Shown: piece after piece, positions 60,114 through 64,000 of the stretch | How positions within the stretch are numbered: position 1 is the stretch's first letter | Layout of the letters: every line of letters starts with the position of its first letter | Assembly (NCBI RefSeq): GCF_030316855.1 | Contig: NZ_JASZYR010000008.1 | Span: 1-64,000 of the forward strand | DNA from: Variovorax sp. J22P240 | Lineage (GTDB): Bacteria > Pseudomonadota > Gammaproteobacteria > Burkholderiales > Burkholderiaceae_C | Direction of reading: 5' to 3' | Length of the DNA: 64,000 nucleotides | Notes under the pieces: model-generated | The model's database searches: none | Told to the model about the DNA's origin: nothing | The model's input: only the letters and a program-made list of their open reading frames with translations | Program-made: the position numbers and the translations under genes

Positions 60114-61150
60114 CCTTTCTCTGGCCCCAATTCCTCTGGCTGCTGGCGGCCATACCGCTGCTGGTGCTGCTGTATGTCTGGCTCATGCGCCGCAAGAAGA
60201 AGTTGGCCCTGCGCTATGCCAGCCTGTCGATCGTGCGCGAGGCGATGGGCGCCGGCCAGACCGTGCGACGGCACATCCCGCCCTTCCTGTTCATGCTCGC
60301 GCTGGTCGCGATGCTGATCGCCGCCGCCCGGCCGATGGCGGTGGTGGTGCTGCCCTCGAACCAGCAGACCATCATCCTGGCGATGGACGTGTCCGGCAGC
60401 ATGCGTGCCGCCGACGTTTTGCCCAACCGGCTGGTCGCGGCGCAGGAGGCGGCCAAGAGCTTCATCAAGGAATTGCCGCGCACCGTGAAGGTCGGCATCG
60501 TCGCCTTCGCGGGCAGTGCGCAGGTGGCGCAACTGCCGACGACCAACCGCGAGGATCTGGTCACCGCGATCGACTCGTTCCAGCTTCAGCGTGCGACAGC
60601 CACCGGCAACGCCATCGTCGTCTCGCTCGCCACGCTGTTCCCCGATGCCGGCATCGACATCTCGGACTTCGGCCCGCAGAGCCGGGAGCGCGGGGTGTCG
60701 ATCGATCGCGTCGGCAAGCCGCCGCCGAAGGAATTCACGCCGGTGCCGCCCGGCTCCTACACCTCGGCCGCGATCATCATGCTGACCGACGGCCAGCGCA
60801 CCACCGGGGTCGACCCGCTCGATGCGGCCAAGGTGGCGGCCGAGCGCGGCGTGCGTGTCTACACCGTGGGCATCGGCACCGTCGACGGCGAGACCATCGG
60901 CTTCGAGGGCTGGTCGATGCGCGTGCGGCTCGACGAGGAAACGCTCAAGGCCATCGCCAACAAGACGCAGGCCGAATACTTCTATGCAGGCACCGCAAAC
61001 GACCTGAAGAAGGTCTACAACACGCTGAGCTCGCGCCTGACGGTCGAGAAGAAGGAGACCGAGATATCGGCCCTCTTCGCGATGGGCGCCGCCGCGCTGG
61101 CGCTGCTCTCGGCCGGGCTGTCGCTGCTCTGGTTCAACCGCATCCTGTAG
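60110..61150 (+). CDS. VWA domain-containing membrane protein (BatA-like)
   Basis: A 346-residue protein with two N-terminal membrane helices (5-25 and 57-80), a von Willebrand A domain with MIDAS DVSGS at 93-97 and MLTDGQRTTG, and a C-terminal membrane helix (ALFAMGAAALALLSAGLSLL). This is the BatA architecture of MoxR operons. GCGGAGG lies upstream of the ATG. No BatB, BatC or BatD gene follows, so the operon is a short version. Confidence 0.9.
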   Translation: MTFLWPQFLWLLAAIPLLVLLYVWLMRRKKKLALRYASLSIVREAMGAGQTVRRHIPPFLFMLALVAMLIAAARPMAVVVLPSNQQTIILAMDVSGSMRAADVLPNRLVAAQEAAKSFIKELPRTVKVGIVAFAGSAQVAQLPTTNREDLVTAIDSFQLQRATATGNAIVVSLATLFPDAGIDISDFGPQSRERGVSIDRVGKPPPKEFTPVPPGSYTSAAIIMLTDGQRTTGVDPLDAAKVAAERGVRVYTVGIGTVDGETIGFEGWSMRVRLDEETLKAIANKTQAEYFYAGTANDLKKVYNTLSSRLTVEKKETEISALFAMGAAALALLSAGLSLLWFNRIL

Positions 61151-61233
61151 CGCCCGTTCTTGCCCTTTGGTGCAGCGGCGGCTGCCCCTTGAGCGCGTAG
61201 GCACGGCGCGATCCCCCCGCAATAATTTCATGC

Positions 61234-61256
61234 GCCTCGGCAGTCCCTGCCGAGGC
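61234..61256 (+). promoter_or_regulatory. 10-bp hairpin upstream of the first AspT-like gene
   Basis: GCCTCGGCAG (61234-61243), TCC, CTGCCGAGGC (61247-61256), a perfect 10-bp stem with a 3-base loop. No T run follows (GGGAGCC), so it is probably not a terminator; it would lie in the leader of the antiporter gene. Confidence 0.5.
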
Positions 61257-61307
61257 AGGGGAGCCACGGCCGCAACACGACGGCATCGGAAGGGGAATCT
61301 GGTTTTC

Positions 61308-63019
61308 GTGTTCGGCGAACTCGTCCACATCCTGCGAACGCACCCGGAAATTGCACTCTTCATGGTGCTCGCCCTGGGCTACGCCTTTGGCCAGATCCGA
61401 TTCGGCCCGATCCAGCTGGGCGGCGTCTGCGGCACGCTGATCGTTGCGCTGCTCGTGGGCCAGCTGGGTATCACGCTGGCGGACAGCGTGAAGAACACTT
61501 TCTTCATGCTCTTCATCTTCGCGCTCGGCTATGCGGGCGGACCGCAGTTCTTCGCCAACCTGGATGCCAAGGGTTTGCGCATGGGCCTGCTCTGCCTCAT
61601 CGAGGTTGTCGTGGTGATCGGCCTGGTGGTCGGGGCCACCAGCCTGTTCGGCTTCGACCCGGGGACGGCCGCCGGCCTGATGGCCGGCGCCGCGACCGAA
61701 TCGGCGGTGGTGGGCACCGCGACCGACGCCATCTCCAAGTTGGCCCTGCCACCCGACGAGATCCGCCAGCTGCAGGCCAACGTGGTGACGGCCTATTCGA
61801 TCACCTACGTGTTCGGGCTGATCGCGATCGTGGTGGCCACGAGCCAGGTCTTTCCGCTGGTGCTGCGCGTCAATCTGCGCGAGGAGGCCGACAAGCTCTG
61901 GCGCTCGATGGGCGGCGGCGACGACGACGACGCCTTGCCCGCCGCCCCCGACATGGTGGGCCGCGTGTTCGAGGTCACGACGGCCCAGGGCCGCACGGTG
62001 GCGGAGCTGATGGACCCGTTCAAGCGACGCGCAGGCATCGAGCGCGTGAAGCGCGGCGACACACTGCCGGAAGTCAGCTCGTCGCTGCGCCTCGAAGCCG
62101 GGGACCAGGTGCTGGTGATCGGGCAACGCAGCGCGATGGTCGAGGTCGCCGGCCTTCTGGGCCGCGAGTTCGCGGACACCACGGCCTTCGAGGTGGTGAT
62201 CGAAACGGTCGAGGTGATGCTGACGCAGCCGGAATGGATCGGCCGCGAGCTGCGCGACCTGAAAGCGGACCGCAGCGGTGCGCTCAGCCAGCTTCCACGC
62301 CTGCCGCAGAACGTCCATGTGGTCGGTGTCGTGCGCGACGGGCACACGATGCCGCTGCTGCCCGAACTCAAGCTCCAGCGGCGCGACGTGCTCAAGCTCT
62401 ACGGTCCGGCCGCCGACATGCCGAAAGTGGTGCCGCTCTTCGGCGTGCGCGTCGTCCATTCCGTGCGCAGCAACATCAGCTACATGGCGGCGGGCATCCT
62501 GCTCGGCGTGTTCATCGGTGGCTTCAGCATCAAGCTGGGCGGTATCCCCTTCTCGCTCGGAACCGGCGGCGGTGCGTTGCTGACAGGCCTGGCCTTCGGC
62601 TGGTTCCAGGCCCGCAACCCGCACCGCCTGAGCATTCCCGAGGATGCGCTCGCGCTGATGAAGGACATCGGCCTCGCCACCTTCATTGCCTGCGTGGGAC
62701 TGGCGTCGGGCCCGCAGGCGATCACGCTCATCCAAAAGTTCGGCATCGCCTTGCCGCTGCTGGGCATCGCGATCGCGATCGTCCCGGCGACCATCTCGCT
62801 CTTCGTCGGCCGCCGCTTTCTCAAGATCGAGACCCCCGTGCTGCTGGGCGCCATCGCTGGACAGCAGTGCAGCACGCCAGCCCTGAGCGCCGTGCAGACG
62901 TGGCTGGCAACACGACGCCGCTGCTGGGCTACACGATCACCTATGCGATCTCGAACGTGATCCTGCCCCTGATGGGGCCGCTGATCGTCGGCATCGTCGG
63001 CGCCATGCAGATGAAGTGA
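61308..63019 (+). pseudogene. AspT/YbjL-like antiporter, frameshifted near the C terminus
   Basis: Encodes an aspartate:alanine-exchanger-type membrane protein with two sets of helices around central TrkA-C domains (VGRVFEVTTAQGRTVAELMDPF and RDVLKLYGPAADMPKVVPLFG). It starts at GTG 61308 (FGELVHILRTHPEIALFMVL), with AAGGGGA upstream. After SALSAVQ-type codons at 62892-62900 the frame changes: continuing reads TWLATRRRC and stops at 62960, while the next frame over resumes with VAGNTTPLLGYTITYAISNV and GPLIVGIVGAMQMK to 63019, the normal ending. One base appears to be missing near 62897-62900. Either a sequencing error or a real loss; the remainder is intact. Confidence 0.75.
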
Positions 63020-63053
63020 CTTCGCCCACCTCCGACCCGAAAGGACCCGGCAC

Positions 63054-64000
63054 ATGGAATGGCTGCATGACCTCTTCAAACGATCGCCTGAAATGGCGCT
63101 CTTTCTCTCGCTGGCCGTCGGCTACTACATCGGCAAGCTGAAGTTCGGCAAGTTCCAGCTGGGCGGCGTGGCCGGGTCGCTGCTGGTCGCGGTGGTGGTG
63201 AGCCAGGTCGGCGTGAAGGTCGACGACGGGGTGAAGGCGGTGCTCTTCGCGCTGTTCATCTACGCAGTCGGCTTCGAGAGCGGCCCGCAGTTCTTCAGTT
63301 CGCTGGGCAAGCGCTCTCTCAAGGAGATCGTGCTCGCGGCCGTGCTCGCCATCACCGGGCTCGCGACGGTGATCGTCATGGCCAAGCTGTGCGGCCTGGA
63401 CAAGGGACTCGCGGCCGGCGTCGCGGCCGGCGGACTGACGCAGTCGGCCATCATCGGCACCGCCGGCGACGCGATCGCCAAGCTCGGCCTCTCGGCGGAC
63501 GAGACGACGCGGCTGCAAGGCAACGTCGCCATCGGCTACGCGGTGACCTACGTGTTCGGCTCGTTCGGCGCCATCATCGTCTGCGTCAACATCCTGCCGA
63601 AGTTCATGGGCCGGTCCATCCGCGACGACGCGATCGCGGCCGAAACCGCGATGCAGGCCGGCGTGGCCGCGTTGGGGCCGGACCAGCAGGCGGCCGCGCC
63701 TTCGCTGGTGGGACGCATCTACGAACTGACGACCGATCCGAACCGCACGGTGGCGGAGATCGAATACGCCACGCCGACCACCGCCATCACGATCGAAAGG
63801 GTCAAGCGCAGCGGCAAGTTCATCGAGGTCGGCCCCGATCTTCGGCTGCAGAAAGGCGACGTGGTGCTCGTCGTCGGCCGGCGCGAGGCGGTGGTCGGCA
63901 GCGCGCCGCTGATGGGCAAGGAGCTTTACGACGTCGACGGCATGGAACTCACCATGCAGAAGCGCGAGATCGTGCTGACCAACAAGACCTTCGACAAGAA
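63054..64000 (+). CDS. AspT/YbjL-like antiporter (partial, runs off the window)
   Basis: The N-terminal 315 residues of a second antiporter of the aspartate:alanine exchanger family; the frame is open to the window edge. EMALFLSLAVGYYIGKLKFG, then YAVGFESGPQFFSSL and AGGLTQSAIIGTAGDAIAKL match the first gene's segments, and a TrkA-C domain begins near residue 220 (VGRIYELTTDPNRTVAEIEY). It is a diverged tandem paralogue of the gene at 61308, 34 bases downstream. A GGACCC-type site precedes the ATG at 63054. Confidence 0.88.
   Translation, partial: MEWLHDLFKRSPEMALFLSLAVGYYIGKLKFGKFQLGGVAGSLLVAVVVSQVGVKVDDGVKAVLFALFIYAVGFESGPQFFSSLGKRSLKEIVLAAVLAITGLATVIVMAKLCGLDKGLAAGVAAGGLTQSAIIGTAGDAIAKLGLSADETTRLQGNVAIGYAVTYVFGSFGAIIVCVNILPKFMGRSIRDDAIAAETAMQAGVAALGPDQQAAAPSLVGRIYELTTDPNRTVAEIEYATPTTAITIERVKRSGKFIEVGPDLRLQKGDVVLVVGRREAVVGSAPLMGKELYDVDGMELTMQKREIVLTNKTFDK

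Noticed and set aside
1..64000. CRISPR array, prophage or insertion sequence
   Set aside because: No regularly spaced identical repeats, transposase, integrase or phage structural gene was seen on either strand.

Overview
The window is a GC-rich, densely packed stretch of a Burkholderiales chromosome, most likely family Comamonadaceae and probably Variovorax or a close relative. This is inferred from gene content and style, not from a search. Supporting points are two Bug-type (TctC) periplasmic receptors, a TctA/TctB pair, PimC/PimD-like acyl-CoA dehydrogenases, the trxB / ftsK-lolA-rarA and ribF-ileS-lspA neighbourhoods, an 'agctatcaaaa'-type short repeat, and a dispersed hairpin repeat present three times in intergenic gaps. 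No phage, plasmid, IS element or CRISPR array is visible; this is mainly core chromosome.

Layout. 1-392: AT-richer non-coding leader with three spaced copies of a hairpin-plus-CCTTCGATTATG element. 393-3819 (minus): hydrolase-queF and yaaA-prolyl hydroxylase couples. 3950-7804 (plus): valS, galU. 7785-10620 (minus): cysM-NUDIX-tusA-SGNH hydrolase operon, beside tRNA-Leu(CAA). 10855-14538: GAF protein, epimerase-like protein, ferredoxin reductase, Bug receptor. 14633-18260 (minus): livHMGF branched-chain amino-acid ABC transporter without its binding protein. 18475-23706 (minus): Crp-type regulator, ftsK, lolA, rarA, divergent from trxB. 25007-25425: rpmB-rpmG. 25572-30075 (minus): fatty-acid desaturase, RsmB-like methyltransferase, M48 peptidase. 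30111-34882: DUF1653 protein, purN, two acyl-CoA dehydrogenases behind a perfect palindrome, and a lipoprotein hydrolase. 34893-41816: HNH protein divergent from ribF, ileS, lspA and a Na/Pi-PhoU-type transporter. 41933-51392: quinone oxidoreductase, two EamA exporters, an SDR lacking YxxxK, a cytoplasmic gamma-glutamyltransferase coupled to a Bug receptor, a divergent LysR regulator and TctAB. 51627-54696 (minus): a DNA glycosylase, a spermidine-synthase-like protein and a lone GspE/PilB-type ATPase as one operon. 54744-58029: MscS channel, an 11-mer-repeat secreted protein, TatD nuclease and a membrane-anchored serine protease. 58059-61150: MoxR-DUF58-VWA operon. 61308-64000: two tandem AspT-like antiporters, the first frameshifted, the second cut by the window edge.

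The best candidates for new biology are small structured or regulatory elements rather than a large defence or mobile system: the triple structured repeat at the left edge, the three-copy hairpin repeat, the palindromes placed in promoters (31021-31036, 35521-35535, 23800-23822), the hairpin covering the ftsK ribosome-binding site, a 22-codon ORF stitched by ATGA overlaps between DUF58 and VWA genes, the ggt-Bug-LysR-TctAB cluster, and the glycosylase-methyltransferase-secretion ATPase operon. All are read from sequence by eye; no homology search or folding program was run.
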